The notes beneath the pieces were generated by a model that searched no databases, had not been told where the DNA came from, and saw nothing but the letters and a program-made list of their open reading frames with translations. This document shows, one piece after another, positions 34,039 through 44,224 of a stretch of 64,000 nucleotides of DNA. Made by a program: the position numbers and the translations under genes. The first letter of the stretch is position 1. The number at the start of each line of letters is the position of its first letter. Origin of the DNA: Alkaliphilus peptidifermentans DSM 18978 (GTDB lineage Bacteria > Bacillota > Clostridia > Peptostreptococcales > Natronincolaceae); contig NZ_FMUS01000028.1 in the NCBI RefSeq assembly GCF_900101495.1, positions 1 to 64,000 on the forward strand, written 5' to 3'.

Positions 34039-35913
34039 CTATTGAATTCTTTTAAAATATTTCTCTATTTCATATCTTGTAAGACTAATAAGAATTGGCC
34101 TACCATGGGGGCATGTTAATGGAGGCGTTAAAGTACTCAAATCTACAAGTAATTTATCTATCTCATTAATATTCAGCTTATCCTTTGCTTTTATCGCTTC
34201 TTTACACGCTCTTTGAATAACCTTCTCTTCAAAAAGAGTCTTATCTGTAGCATCCTTCATGTCATCAATAAGATCATAAAAAAAGTTAAAGTTTTGTGGT
34301 ATACCCATAACCATAGGAACGCTTCTTATAATTATGGTGTTTTGCCCAAATTCCTCTATATCAAATCCCAACTTATTAAACTTTTCTAATTTATTAATAA
34401 TGATTAAATAATCCTCTGCTGATAGGTTTATTACTCTTGGCTCAAGAAGCTGCTGTGAAGTCACCATAGTCCTTTTACACTCATCAAGTAGCTTATTATA
34501 AATCAATCGTTCATGGGCTGCATGTTGATCTATTAAGTAAAGAGAGTTCTCTTTTTCCAATAAAATATATGTATTAAACAATTGCCCAATTACTTTAATA
34601 CCTTCTATGAGTGATATTATGAAATTCTCTTGTACTTCTTCTTTCACAGACTCTACACTATGATTATCATCTAGAATAGCTTCATCTTCACTTAATTTTT
34701 TAAAGGCTATGTCATATAAATTTATATCATTATCTGGATTTTCATAATCCTTAGTTTCTTTATTTATATGTGTAGATATACCTACATTGCTATTTGTATT
34801 GTATTCAATTTTATCTTCTTTTATCCCCTCTGTTGGTTGATTAGTGGTGGATATCGAAGATATATTCCTAATTCTTTCCTTCACATTAAAATTATCACCC
34901 TGTGGTGATACCTTTAGTTCAGGTATAGTTATTCTGGTAGATAATCCTCTACTTATGATTTTTTGTATGGAATTATTAATATCAGATTCATCATTGAATT
35001 TTACCTCTGTTTTCATAGGATGAACATTAACATCGACGTATGAAGGGTCTATAGTTAAATTTAGTACACAAATGGGGTATTTATTTATAGGAAGCTTCTC
35101 CTTATAGGCTAGCTCAATGGCTTGGCTAATAATCTTGCTTTTAACATATCTACCATTAATAAATACTATCTCATAATTACGATTTCCCCTATAAAGGCTA
35201 GGTTGACCAATAAACCCCTCAATTTTTAAATTATTCATTTCATCATCTATATTAATCATGCTTTTTAACCATACATCCTGTAAAACCGATAAAATTGTAG
35301 CTGATAGATTTCCGTCACCCAAGGTAGTGAACATAACATTATTATTGTTAACATATCTAAAGGCTACATTGGGCTTGCTTAAGGCTAATCTAGTAATAAT
35401 TTCTGTTATTCTACTGGTTTCACCCTGGGTAGTCTTCATAAATTTAAGCCTTGCTGGGGTATTAAAAAATAGGTTATTAACGATAATTGTTGTTCCAGTT
35501 GGACACCCTATAGGTTTTTTTCCAATTAGACGGCCTCCATTAAGCTCTATCGTTACACCATATTGCTGCTCCTGTGTTTTTGTAATCATTTCCACCTGTG
35601 CCACGGCTGCAATGCTTGCCAATGCCTCCCCTCTAAAACCAAGGGATTGAATACTATTTAAATCTTTAATCTTTTCAATTTTTGAAGTGGCATGTCTTAA
35701 AAAGGCTTTTTCCACATCATCCTCAGGGATACCTATCCCATTGTCAGTCACTCTTATGTATTTTTTTCCACCTTCCTTTATTTCAACTGTAATAGAAGAT
35801 GAACCTGCATCAATGGCATTTTCCACTAACTCCTTAACAATGGAATATGGTCCTTCAACCACCTCACCTGCGGCAATTTTGTTTATGGTTAAATCATCTA
35901 GTAAGCGTATCAT
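34039..35913 (-). CDS. mutL: DNA mismatch repair protein MutL
   Basis: A 624-residue GHKL ATPase and endonuclease. N-terminal motifs are KIAAGEVVEGP, ELVENAIDAGS, VTDNGIGI and LGFRGEAL. The C-terminal domain has the zinc/endonuclease motif DQHAAHERLIYNKL and the CPHGRP signature, as expected in bacteria without MutH. A less conserved linker lies at about 350-430. Its start abuts the mutS stop, so translation is likely coupled. Confidence 0.97.
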   Translation of the reverse strand: MIRLLDDLTINKIAAGEVVEGPYSIVKELVENAIDAGSSSITVEIKEGGKKYIRVTDNGIGIPEDDVEKAFLRHATSKIEKIKDLNSIQSLGFRGEALASIAAVAQVEMITKTQEQQYGVTIELNGGRLIGKKPIGCPTGTTIIVNNLFFNTPARLKFMKTTQGETSRITEIITRLALSKPNVAFRYVNNNNVMFTTLGDGNLSATILSVLQDVWLKSMINIDDEMNNLKIEGFIGQPSLYRGNRNYEIVFINGRYVKSKIISQAIELAYKEKLPINKYPICVLNLTIDPSYVDVNVHPMKTEVKFNDESDINNSIQKIISRGLSTRITIPELKVSPQGDNFNVKERIRNISSISTTNQPTEGIKEDKIEYNTNSNVGISTHINKETKDYENPDNDINLYDIAFKKLSEDEAILDDNHSVESVKEEVQENFIISLIEGIKVIGQLFNTYILLEKENSLYLIDQHAAHERLIYNKLLDECKRTMVTSQQLLEPRVINLSAEDYLIIINKLEKFNKLGFDIEEFGQNTIIIRSVPMVMGIPQNFNFFYDLIDDMKDATDKTLFEEKVIQRACKEAIKAKDKLNINEIDKLLVDLSTLTPPLTCPHGRPILISLTRYEIEKYFKRIQ

Positions 35914-38565
35914 TTAGCTTCCTCCCTGTAAAAGCTGATTTACCTTTTTTTGCAGATTGGCAAGTATATTGAGGGCTTCAATTGGTGTGGTTTCAAGTAA
36001 ATTTACTTCTTTTAATTCCTCAATTATATTATTTTGATAAAGTGAATTGAAGTCAATTTGAACTGGTGTGGCTTCCTCAATAGTAGCTACAGCTTCTTCT
36101 CTTCCACTGCTTATGCATAGACTATCAACCCTTGCTATATCCTTTTCTTCTAGTCTTAATAGAATATCCTTGGCACGACATATAACCTCAGCAGGTAAAC
36201 CAGCAAGTCTAGCAACTTGTATCCCATAGCTTCTATCTGCACTTCCATCGATTACCTTCCTGAGAAAGATAATATCTTCTCCCTCTTCCTTAACAGAAAT
36301 ACGATAATTTTTTACACCCTTTATGATGCCCTCTAACTCTGTAAGCTCGTGATAATGGGTTGAAAAAAGTGTCTTGGCACTAATTTTCTTACTTATATGC
36401 TCTATAACTGACCAAGCAATGCTTAAACCATCAAATGTACTTGTACCTCGGCCTATCTCATCGAGAATAAGGAGACTATTTTTTGTTGCACAATTAAGTA
36501 TATTAGCCATTTCACTCATTTCTACCATGAAGGTACTCTGACCTTGTGAAAGATCATCACTGGCACCAACTCTTGTAAATATCCTATCTACAATACCTAT
36601 TGAAGCTTCAGACACAGGAATAAAGGATCCAATCTGTGCCATCAGCACAATTAAAGCCACCTGTCGCATATATGTTGATTTACCCGCCATATTAGGGCCA
36701 GTTATAATTGAAACCTGATGATCTTCATTATCAAGATAAATATCATTAGCTATAAACATTTGATTATCTAACATTTTCTCAACTACTGGATGTCTTCCAT
36801 CCTTAATACTTATTATGTGGCTACTATTTATATTTGGTTTTGTATAATTGTTTTCGGCAGCTACTTCTCCCAGTGAAACTAGCATATCTAATTCAGCTAT
36901 TGCAGAAGCAGTTGACTGAATACGGCTGATCTCTTTTGAAATTATATCCCTTATTTCTATAAATAATTGATATTCCAATACAACTACTTTATCCTCTGCA
37001 CCAAGTATTTTTGATTCAATTTCCTTTAATTCTGGAGTAATAAAACGCTCGCAATTTGCCAGAGTCTGCTTACGCTGGTAGTCTTCTGGGACCTGCTTTA
37101 AATAGGACTTTGTAACTTCTATATAGTAGCCAAACACCTTATTAAAACCCATTTTTAAGGACTTAATACCTGTCTTAAGCTTTTCTTCTTCCTCCAGCTT
37201 AGCTATCCATTCTTTACCTTCTCTAGATGCCAACTGTAGCTTATCCACCTCTGGATGGTAGCCAGTTTTAATAATTCCACCATCCTTCAATGCAATTGGT
37301 AGATCTTCAACTATACCTTTATTAATTAGCTCCTTAATATCCTCAAGAGTGTCTATTCTATTATGAACACTAGCAAGTAGTTGCTTTTCATCCTTTATTA
37401 ACTCTTTTATTAAAGGTATCTGTTCAAGAGATGTCTTTAAGGCTACTAAATCTCTCGGATTGGCAGAGCCATATGATATTTTAGCAGCTAATCTTTCTAA
37501 ATCATAAACGCTTCTTAAATGCTCCCTCAATTCTTTTCTTAAACCAATATTATCCTTTAGAGTACCAACAGCCTCTAACCTGTCATTTATCTTTTCAATC
37601 TTCAATAGAGGAGTCTCTAAAGATTTCCTTAGCATTCTTCCACCCATCGCTGTAGATGTTTTATCTAAGACCCATAATAAAGAACCCTTTTTATTTTTCC
37701 CACGAATAGTTTCTGTAAGCTCTAGATTAAATCTCGTACTATAGTCTAATACCATTGTTTCAGACAGGTGATATACATTTATCTTGTTGATATGACCTAA
37801 AAATCTTTTCTGAGTGGTTTTTAGGTAATTAATTAAGGCTCCTGTAGAAATAATTCCATTGTGTGTAGAAGCTAGACCTAATCCATCTAAATTTATTACA
37901 TTAAAATGCTCCTTTAACCGATTAGAGGCATACTGATATTCAAAGCACCAATGGTCATGATCATTAGTAACTAAGTCGAATTGCTTACATATTTCATTAA
38001 AGAATTCCTTCCAATATACATTATCCTCTATGTAATAGATGACTTCTTTAGGCTGTATTTTTGTTATTTCATCTTGAAGTCCTTGAAGTATTCCCTCGCC
38101 AATTATCTCTGTTGTAAATAATTCTCCTGTAGAAATATCTACATAGGATATTCCTACTCCATCAGCTTGTCCATAAATAGACATAAGATAGTTATTCTTC
38201 TTTTCATCTAAAAGCTGAGTATCAATCAACGTTCCTGGTGTTATTATCCTAACTACATCTCTTTTTACTATTCCCACTGCTTCAGAAGCGTCTTCCACCT
38301 GCTCACATATGGCTACCTTATATCCCTTTGTAATTAACCTATCTATATAGCTATCTACAGAATGATGCGGTACACCACACATTGGTGCACGGCTTTCAAA
38401 CCCACAATCTCTTCCTGTTAGGGTTATCTCTAATTCTCTAGAAGCTATCTCAGCATCATCGAAAAACAATTCATAAAAATCACCTAATCGAAATAATAAT
38501 AGGGCATCCTGATACTGCTTTTTTATCTGAAAGTATTGCTCCATCATAGGCGTTAGCTTTTTCAA
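35914..38565 (-). CDS. mutS: DNA mismatch recognition ATPase MutS
   Basis: An 883-residue MutS1. The mismatch-binding motif LFRLGDFYELFFDDA (with the Phe-x-Glu contact) is near residue 25. The ATPase end has TGPNMAGKSTYMRQ, LDEIGRGTSTFDGLS and STHYHELTELE. Full-length for the family. A GGAGGGG site precedes the ATG. It may have its own promoter because a terminator separates it from miaB. Confidence 0.97.
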   Translation of the reverse strand: MKKLTPMMEQYFQIKKQYQDALLLFRLGDFYELFFDDAEIASRELEITLTGRDCGFESRAPMCGVPHHSVDSYIDRLITKGYKVAICEQVEDASEAVGIVKRDVVRIITPGTLIDTQLLDEKKNNYLMSIYGQADGVGISYVDISTGELFTTEIIGEGILQGLQDEITKIQPKEVIYYIEDNVYWKEFFNEICKQFDLVTNDHDHWCFEYQYASNRLKEHFNVINLDGLGLASTHNGIISTGALINYLKTTQKRFLGHINKINVYHLSETMVLDYSTRFNLELTETIRGKNKKGSLLWVLDKTSTAMGGRMLRKSLETPLLKIEKINDRLEAVGTLKDNIGLRKELREHLRSVYDLERLAAKISYGSANPRDLVALKTSLEQIPLIKELIKDEKQLLASVHNRIDTLEDIKELINKGIVEDLPIALKDGGIIKTGYHPEVDKLQLASREGKEWIAKLEEEEKLKTGIKSLKMGFNKVFGYYIEVTKSYLKQVPEDYQRKQTLANCERFITPELKEIESKILGAEDKVVVLEYQLFIEIRDIISKEISRIQSTASAIAELDMLVSLGEVAAENNYTKPNINSSHIISIKDGRHPVVEKMLDNQMFIANDIYLDNEDHQVSIITGPNMAGKSTYMRQVALIVLMAQIGSFIPVSEASIGIVDRIFTRVGASDDLSQGQSTFMVEMSEMANILNCATKNSLLILDEIGRGTSTFDGLSIAWSVIEHISKKISAKTLFSTHYHELTELEGIIKGVKNYRISVKEEGEDIIFLRKVIDGSADRSYGIQVARLAGLPAEVICRAKDILLRLEEKDIARVDSLCISSGREEAVATIEEATPVQIDFNSLYQNNIIEELKEVNLLETTPIEALNILANLQKKVNQLLQGGS

Positions 38566-38642
38566 ATAAACCCCTCCTGTATATGAAAATCATAGGTTTA
38601 TTATAACAAATATCAGATAGTTAAACTATAAGGAAATAAAAA

Positions 38643-38663
38643 AGAACGCAATTTGCGTTCTCT
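38643..38663 (-). terminator. Terminator between miaB and mutS
   Basis: On the minus strand GAACGCAAATTGCGTTC folds into a short hairpin followed by TTTTTTA. Confidence 0.82.
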
Positions 38664-38666
38664 ATT

Positions 38667-40097
38667 TTATTCAACTAACTCTCCATTTAAAGAAAAGGTT
38701 TTTGGATCAATAATTTTTACATTTACTAGCTTTCCAATATATGAGCTGTCTCCATTGAAGTTAACTAGCTTATTTTGTCTTGTTCGACCCATCAGCCTAT
38801 TTGGATCAGTTTTACTTGGTCCCTCCACTAAAACCTCAACAGTTTTATTTAAATAAGATGCATTTATCTCTCCACAAATCTGGTTAACAGCTTCAACTAA
38901 TCTATTAAAGCGATTATGCTTGACTTCATCCGAAACCTGTATATCCATATCTGCTGCCGGTGTACCCTTGCGTATAGAGTAAAGGAAGGTAAATGCAGCA
39001 TCGAATCTAACTGTCTTAACAACGTCAAGGGTGTGGTTGAAGTCTTCTTCCGTTTCTCCAGGAAATCCTACAATAATATCTGTTGTTAAAGATATGTCTG
39101 GTATTCTTTCCTTTAACATTTCTATGTGCTGAAGATACTTTTCCTTGGTATATTTTCGATTCATTTCCTTTAGTATATGGTTGCTGCCAGCCTGGAAAGG
39201 AAGATGAAGATGTTCACATACCTTATCACACTCAGCCATTGCATTAATTAGCTCCTCTGATAAATCCTTTGGGTGAGATGTCATAAATCTAATTCTTTCA
39301 AGTCCGACAACTTTATTAAGCTCCCTTAATAGGTATGCAAAGGTAACTTTATCTGTAAGGGTTTTACCATATGAATTAACATTCTGACCCAGCAAAGTAA
39401 TCTCCTTAGTTCCATTTGTAACTAGGTCTGTAACTTCTGAAACTATATCAGATACCTCTCTACTTCTTTCTCGTCCCCTAGTATAAGGCACTATACAATA
39501 TGTACAGAAATTATTACATCCAAACATAATATTCACAAAGGTCTTTATTCCATATTTTCTTATTACAGGAACTCCCTCAATAATTTCTCCCTCTTGCTCC
39601 CATACATCCACCAACATATTATCTGAATGCATCGCATTCACTAAAAGCTCAGGAAACTTATGTAGATTATGGGTACCAAAAACAATATCTACATGATTAT
39701 ACTTTTTCTTGATTTCTTCAATAACTTGTGGTTGCTGCATCATACACCCACAAACAGCAATTATCATATCGGTTCTTTTTCTCTTAAGATTTTTTAGAGC
39801 TCCCAAATTACCATATACCTTTAATTCTGCATTTTCTCTAACACAGCATGTATTGAATATAACTAAATCGGCTTCATCTTTATTTTTTGTTTCAACATAT
39901 CCCATATTTTCCAGCATACCTGCTAGCTTTTCTGAATCGTGTTCATTCATTTGACACCCATAGGTGGTTATTTGATACTTCTTTTCCTTTTTGTTATTAG
40001 AATAATGCCTTTGATTTTCATTTTTTATAGCTTCCATAAATTCCTGTTGATTTTGTATATCTAAGGAAGTAACCTCATATTCGTTTTTCCTTTTCAA
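38667..40097 (-). CDS. miaB: tRNA-2-methylthio-N6-dimethylallyladenosine synthase
   Basis: A 476-residue radical-SAM methylthiotransferase that finishes the ms2i6A37 modification begun by MiaA. The N-terminal UPF0004 domain has [15 protein letters not shown] with cysteines for the auxiliary cluster and FNTCCVRE. The radical SAM motif is [20 protein letters not shown], and a C-terminal TRAM domain (TVEVLVEG) follows. It starts at TTG 40097 after GGAGGC, with no better ATG nearby. Confidence 0.96.
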   Translation of the reverse strand: MKRKNEYEVTSLDIQNQQEFMEAIKNENQRHYSNNKKEKKYQITTYGCQMNEHDSEKLAGMLENMGYVETKNKDEADLVIFNTCCVRENAELKVYGNLGALKNLKRKRTDMIIAVCGCMMQQPQVIEEIKKKYNHVDIVFGTHNLHKFPELLVNAMHSDNMLVDVWEQEGEIIEGVPVIRKYGIKTFVNIMFGCNNFCTYCIVPYTRGRERSREVSDIVSEVTDLVTNGTKEITLLGQNVNSYGKTLTDKVTFAYLLRELNKVVGLERIRFMTSHPKDLSEELINAMAECDKVCEHLHLPFQAGSNHILKEMNRKYTKEKYLQHIEMLKERIPDISLTTDIIVGFPGETEEDFNHTLDVVKTVRFDAAFTFLYSIRKGTPAADMDIQVSDEVKHNRFNRLVEAVNQICGEINASYLNKTVEVLVEGPSKTDPNRLMGRTRQNKLVNFNGDSSYIGKLVNVKIIDPKTFSLNGELVE

Positions 40098-40534
40098 AGT
40101 AAAGCCTCCTCAATAATCTATATAAGTTTACTATTATTCTTTTGTATTCACCTATCAATTATAACTTAAACTTGTACATAAAAAAAGATTCGGGTTTAGT
40201 GCTTGGATAAATTTTTATATAATAGATGTTAGCATTTAGTTAGTATAAATACAAGGTATATATGGAAATTTACTCTAATAATACAATGTTTCTAGTTCTA
40301 GATAATATGTGAAATGGGTAAAATATGTCAATAATATTTTTTTTCATATAATAATCACATTATGATAAAAATCGACAATACACTTTGATAGAATGAATTG
40401 ATATGTTTTAGTACCTTTATTATTTTAAGAATTAAACTGTTTTTTTAATATAGTAAAAATAATATATGTTTCATTTATTTATATACTGGTACTATAAGTT
40501 AAACATGAATATATTAAGCTTTAGGGGGAAAATC
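40098..40534. other. AT-rich divergent intergenic region
   Basis: No gene, RNA or clear repeat is seen between miaB and the sensor kinase. ATCGACA at 40371-40377 is a one-mismatch Spo0A-box-like site. The region should hold both promoters. Confidence 0.3.
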
Positions 40535-41914
40535 ATGAAGTATCAAGAATTATCAAAGGATGAATTAATTCACCTACTTCAAGAAAGAGACGAAACCATT
40601 AAGGGATTAAATTCTAGAAATAAAACCACTACAATTAAGGAAAAAAACCAAATAAAACAGATGTCAGCTTTAGAATATGATAATCAATTTTATTATTATG
40701 CCTTTGACGCCATACCTGTTGGTTTAATAATTATTGATAAAGAATATAAAATTATCCAAGTAAATCAGGCTATATTAAACCTTTGCAATGCTAATATCGA
40801 TCTAATTGGAGAAAAAATCTGTAAAGGTATTTGCTGTCTATTTTCAGATATCACTTTCAGCAATATTCTGAACTGCTCTATCCGAAATGCCGTTGACTCT
40901 GTGTTTATAACAGGTAGCTCTGTTTATAATCATACTGTTAAATCTTCACCTATAAATAGAGAAGAAATGCCATCAATAATTAGCTTGAATGTTATAAAAA
41001 CATCAATACTGAATAATGATTACGCTGTAATTACTGTAAATAGTATAACTCAAGAAAGGAATACCCATGAGCTTAGAAAAGAGATTATCCACAAGAAGCT
41101 AATGAAGGAAATTGATATATATAACCAGCTTCAAACAGCTTTTATATCAAATATATCCCATGAGTTCAAAACCCCATTAAATATTATTTTCAGCACTATT
41201 CAATTGTTACAATTTCAGCTTGAAAATAAAAAAATAGAAACCACTTCATATAAACTAGAGGGATATATAGAAACAATGAAGCAAAATTCATATAGACTAC
41301 TTCGCCTAATAAATAACTTAATTGATATAACTAAGCTGGATTCGGGATTATTGGAGCCACAGCTTAAGAGAATTGACATTATTATGCTTTTGGAAAATAT
41401 TATGTTATCACTAGGTGGTTACATAAAGAATAAAAATCGAATACTATTTTTTAACACAGATATTGATAAAAAGATAATTACATGTGATTCCTATATGATG
41501 GAGAGAATTATTTTAAACTTACTTTCAAATGCTGTAAAGTTTACTAAACCAGGAGATAAAATATGGGTTAATGTTTCTAGTGTTGGAGATTACATACTTA
41601 TATCGGTAAAGGATACTGGTATAGGAATACCAAATGATAAGAAGAAGGTAATTTTTAATCGCTTTAGACAAGCAAATCCAGATTTGAATCGTAGTCATGA
41701 GGGAAGCGGAATAGGTCTATCCCTTGTAAAATCTTTAGTGGAAATACATGGTGGAAAGATTTATGTAGAAAGTCAGGTGGATGTTGGAAGTAAATTTATT
41801 ATAAAGCTACCTACTAACATTCCAACAAATAATGATGTACAGTATTCAGAAGGCTTTGTTCAAGAAATAAACGTTGATAAAATACAGCTTGATTTTTGTG
41901 ATATATATAAATAG
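40535..41914 (+). CDS. Orphan PAS-domain sensor histidine kinase
   Basis: A 459-residue kinase with no transmembrane helix. A coiled N-terminus is followed by a PAS domain (about 50-150, with FDAIPVGLIIIDKEYKIIQVN). The HisKA phospho-acceptor is SNISHEFKTPLN and the ATPase domain has N-box LLSNAVKFT, G1 VKDTGIGIP and G2 GSGIGLSL. The start is ATG 40535, 5 bp after AGGGGG; upstream ATG 40466 has no ribosome site. No response regulator is beside it. Orphan kinases in clostridia often feed Spo0A or similar, but this is inference. Confidence 0.88.
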   Translation: MKYQELSKDELIHLLQERDETIKGLNSRNKTTTIKEKNQIKQMSALEYDNQFYYYAFDAIPVGLIIIDKEYKIIQVNQAILNLCNANIDLIGEKICKGICCLFSDITFSNILNCSIRNAVDSVFITGSSVYNHTVKSSPINREEMPSIISLNVIKTSILNNDYAVITVNSITQERNTHELRKEIIHKKLMKEIDIYNQLQTAFISNISHEFKTPLNIIFSTIQLLQFQLENKKIETTSYKLEGYIETMKQNSYRLLRLINNLIDITKLDSGLLEPQLKRIDIIMLLENIMLSLGGYIKNKNRILFFNTDIDKKIITCDSYMMERIILNLLSNAVKFTKPGDKIWVNVSSVGDYILISVKDTGIGIPNDKKKVIFNRFRQANPDLNRSHEGSGIGLSLVKSLVEIHGGKIYVESQVDVGSKFIIKLPTNIPTNNDVQYSEGFVQEINVDKIQLDFCDIYK

Positions 41915-41950
41915 AACAGGACATAAGTTGAAGTATCTGCCTGTTTTTTT
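41915..41950 (+). terminator. Weak terminator after the sensor kinase
   Basis: AACAGG / CCTGTT with a 20-base loop and a T7 tail. Confidence 0.6.
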
Positions 41951-41995
41951 ATAATTAGAAATTTAATTACTAAAAATAATTATAACAAGCCAAGT

Positions 41996-42051
41996 AGCTT
42001 CATAAATAAAGCCCCTCCATTAGAGGGGCGCTTTATTTATGAAGCTTTTTT
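41996..42051 (+). terminator. Very long hairpin terminator overlapping the micro-gene end
   Basis: A 22-bp stem (AGCTTCATAAATAAAG plus CCCCTC, with a two-base bulge) and a CATTA-type loop, with TTTTTT on the plus side. It is oriented for plus-strand transcripts. Its right arm contains the stop codon of the minus-strand micro-gene. Confidence 0.85.
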
Positions 42052-42132
42052 ATGATTTAACTTCTTTTGATTCCATTCCTTAAGGTAGGTTCTTAACTCC
42101 TTTACAGTTCCAGCAAATACAAATACTTTCAT
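42037..42132 (-). CDS. 31-residue SOS-controlled micro-protein
   Basis: ATG 42132 is 5 bp after GGGGGAG (42138-42144). The 31-codon frame gives a basic, soluble peptide starting MKVFVFAGTVKELRTYLKEW and ending in lysines. I do not recognise the family. A near-ideal promoter 37 bp upstream carries a perfect LexA box between -35 and -10, so it should be repressed by LexA and induced by DNA damage. Small SOS proteins in other bacteria often block cell division, but YneA-like LysM or membrane features are absent here. Confidence 0.7.
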   Translation of the reverse strand: MKVFVFAGTVKELRTYLKEWNQKKLNHKKAS

Positions 42133-42168
42133 TTATTCTCCCCCGTTCATAGTTAATCTTATAATTTA

Positions 42169-42197
42169 ATTATAATCGAACATATGTTTGTTGTAAA
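42169..42197 (-). promoter_or_regulatory. Promoter of the micro-gene
   Basis: On the minus strand TTTACA (42192-42197), a 17-bp spacer and TATAAT (42169-42174). Confidence 0.75.
42177..42190. promoter_or_regulatory. LexA (SOS) box in the micro-gene promoter
   Basis: CGAACATATGTTTG fits CGAACNNNNGTTYG exactly and lies wholly in the spacer between the -35 and -10 elements. The only other full match noticed in the window is the lexA box. Confidence 0.85.
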
Positions 42198-42317
42198 GCA
42201 CTTTTTTTATGTTTGTCCTAATTTTCTCTATATATATTCTATTATTATATAAATTATGATTAAACTGAGAACAGATTATAAAAGAATTACTTATTATTTC
42301 GTTACTAGTATGCATCA

Positions 42318-42980
42318 CTATTCTTCATATAATATTGGATCTATTATTCCTGCCTCATTAAATCCCTTTAATCTTAATACACAGCTATCACATACCCCAC
42401 AGGCCTTTTCCTTACCATTATAACAACTGGTAGTCAAGTGATATGGAGCACCATATTTATATCCCAGCTGAATTGTTTCCTTTTTACTAAGGTTGATTAA
42501 TGGTGTTTTTATTTCAATAGAATTACCCTTCACACCTGCTGCGGTACCAACATCAACTACTTTTTGAAAGGCCTTAATAAATTCTGGACGACAATCGGGG
42601 TAACCGCTATAGTCAATAGAGCTAACACCTATAAAAATAGCTTCTGCACCTATCACCTCTGCATATCCCAGTGCATAGCTCAAGAAAATTATGTTCCTTG
42701 CGGGAACATAGGTTATAGGAATATCATTGGTTTCTTGATACGTTGGAAGGTCTATGGATTCATCTGTAAGTGCGCTTCCACCCACATTTTCTATTGCTAT
42801 TATTTTATGATCACTACTCTGAAAGTAAGTTGCAATCTCCTTAGCTAAAGCCAATTCTCTATTATGTCTTTGTTTATAATCAAAGGATATTGGGTAAAGC
42901 TGGTATCCTTCCTGCTGTGCTATTGCCATACATGTTGTGCTATCTAAACCACCTGATAATAATATTACAGCTTTTTTCAT
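42318..42980 (-). CDS. queC: 7-cyano-7-deazaguanine (preQ0) synthase
   Basis: QueC turns 7-carboxy-7-deazaguanine into preQ0 with ATP and ammonia. The PP-loop LLSGGLDSTT is at the N-terminus and the zinc site CYNGKEKACGVCDSCVLR lies near the C-terminus. The start is set at ATG 42980 to match family N-termini. Upstream in-frame starts at 42992 (ATG) and 43010 (TTG) are possible, and GGAGGG and GAGGG sites exist for both, so this is open. It is the last gene of the riboswitch-controlled operon. Confidence 0.94.
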   Translation of the reverse strand: MKKAVILLSGGLDSTTCMAIAQQEGYQLYPISFDYKQRHNRELALAKEIATYFQSSDHKIIAIENVGGSALTDESIDLPTYQETNDIPITYVPARNIIFLSYALGYAEVIGAEAIFIGVSSIDYSGYPDCRPEFIKAFQKVVDVGTAAGVKGNSIEIKTPLINLSKKETIQLGYKYGAPYHLTTSCYNGKEKACGVCDSCVLRLKGFNEAGIIDPILYEE

Positions 42981-43035
42981 ATTTTTTATCATTCCTTTCG
43001 CTTCCCTCAAGAACCCTCCACTAATTGAACTGTTC

Positions 43036-43590
43036 TTATAGTTTTATTGCATGATAAAAATCATTTTTAAGATTTATGTCATTCTTAAAGACACCCTCTG
43101 ATGAAAAGGTTGTAGTAATACTTCCAAGCTTTTTAATTCCCCTCATACTAATACACAAATGTTCTGCATTAACTACAACTATTACTCCCTTGGGAGAGAG
43201 CTTATCTACTATAGCCTTTGAAATCATAGTAGTCATTCTTTCTTGAACCTGGAGTCGTCTAGAGGTGTTTTCTACCAATCGATGAAGCTTACTTAAGCCT
43301 ACAATTTTTCCATTTGGTATATAGCCAATGTGGACCTTACCAAAAAAAGGTATTAGATGATGCTCACAGGTAGAGTGAAAAGGAATATCCTTAACCACCA
43401 CCATTTCATCATGCTCTTCAGAAAAAACTGTATTTAATTCCTCATTTGGGTTTATGCCAGTGTGTCCATAAATTTCTTTGAATAAATTCATAACTCTTTT
43501 GGGAGTTTCCTTTAATCCCTCTCTATTAGGATCTTCACCGATTTCCTCAAGAATAATCTTAATTGCCTCCATTACCCTTCCTTCGTTCAT
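43036..43590 (-). CDS. folE: GTP cyclohydrolase I
   Basis: FolE opens GTP to 7,8-dihydroneopterin triphosphate, the entry point of deazaguanine synthesis here and folate elsewhere. The 184-residue protein has the zinc cysteine motif HSTCEHHLIPF and the second cysteine in AEHLCISMRG. The start is ATG 43590, 6 bp after AGGGGGG; an earlier in-frame ATG sits on that site. It sits between queE and queC, so its role is most likely queuosine precursor supply. Confidence 0.95.
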   Translation of the reverse strand: MNEGRVMEAIKIILEEIGEDPNREGLKETPKRVMNLFKEIYGHTGINPNEELNTVFSEEHDEMVVVKDIPFHSTCEHHLIPFFGKVHIGYIPNGKIVGLSKLHRLVENTSRRLQVQERMTTMISKAIVDKLSPKGVIVVVNAEHLCISMRGIKKLGSITTTFSSEGVFKNDINLKNDFYHAIKL

Positions 43591-43591
43591 A

Positions 43592-44224
43592 TTAGACCCC
43601 CCTTTCATCAGGATTCCAAATAATTTTATGGATCTGCAGCTGAAACCGCAAATCTAAATTATCCTCCAATATCCAATTGATAATCTTTTGTGGATCAATT
43701 TCTCCAAAAACTGGCGAAACGGTTATCACACCCAACTGATGGAACTTTTTAATTATTTCCCTCATCCATAAATAATCTTCTCTGCTTCCAATAACAATTT
43801 TTATTTCATCATTTTTTCTTAGATTTGTAAAGTTTTCATAGAATATGGAATTGGAGGCACCAGAGGATGGAGCCTTTATATCCATAGTATACCGATGCTT
43901 AGGATTTAATGGAAATTTATTTATATCAATCGATCCATTTGTTTCAATATTTACTTCGTAGTCTTCTAGCCTTGATAGAAGAACTCTAACCTCATCCTGC
44001 AGTAATGGTTCGCCTCCTGTTAAACATACTCGTTTATAACCATAGGTCTTAATCTGTGAAACTACTTCCTCCACCGACATTAATGAACCCTCATGATGGG
44101 AATAGACAGTATCACAATAGCTACAACTCAAATTACAACCAGTAAGGCGAACAAAAATAGTTGGATAGCCTGTAGAAATACCTTCTCCCTGTATACTTAG
44201 AAAAATTTCATTAATTTTCAGCAT
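43592..44224 (-). CDS. queE: 7-carboxy-7-deazaguanine synthase (radical SAM)
   Basis: A 210-residue radical SAM enzyme that contracts 6-carboxytetrahydropterin to 7-carboxy-7-deazaguanine. Motifs are SIQGEGISTGYPTIFVRLTGCNL with the cluster cysteines CNLSCSYCDT and the SAM-binding CLTGGEPLLQ. The C-terminus is of normal length. The start overlaps the queD stop by 14 bp, suggesting translational coupling. Confidence 0.95.
   Translation of the reverse strand: MLKINEIFLSIQGEGISTGYPTIFVRLTGCNLSCSYCDTVYSHHEGSLMSVEEVVSQIKTYGYKRVCLTGGEPLLQDEVRVLLSRLEDYEVNIETNGSIDINKFPLNPKHRYTMDIKAPSSGASNSIFYENFTNLRKNDEIKIVIGSREDYLWMREIIKKFHQLGVITVSPVFGEIDPQKIINWILEDNLDLRFQLQIHKIIWNPDERGV

Noticed and set aside
41083-41095. 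TTATCCACA DnaA box in the sensor kinase
   Set aside because: Single match inside coding sequence, explained by codons; expected by chance in an AT-rich window.
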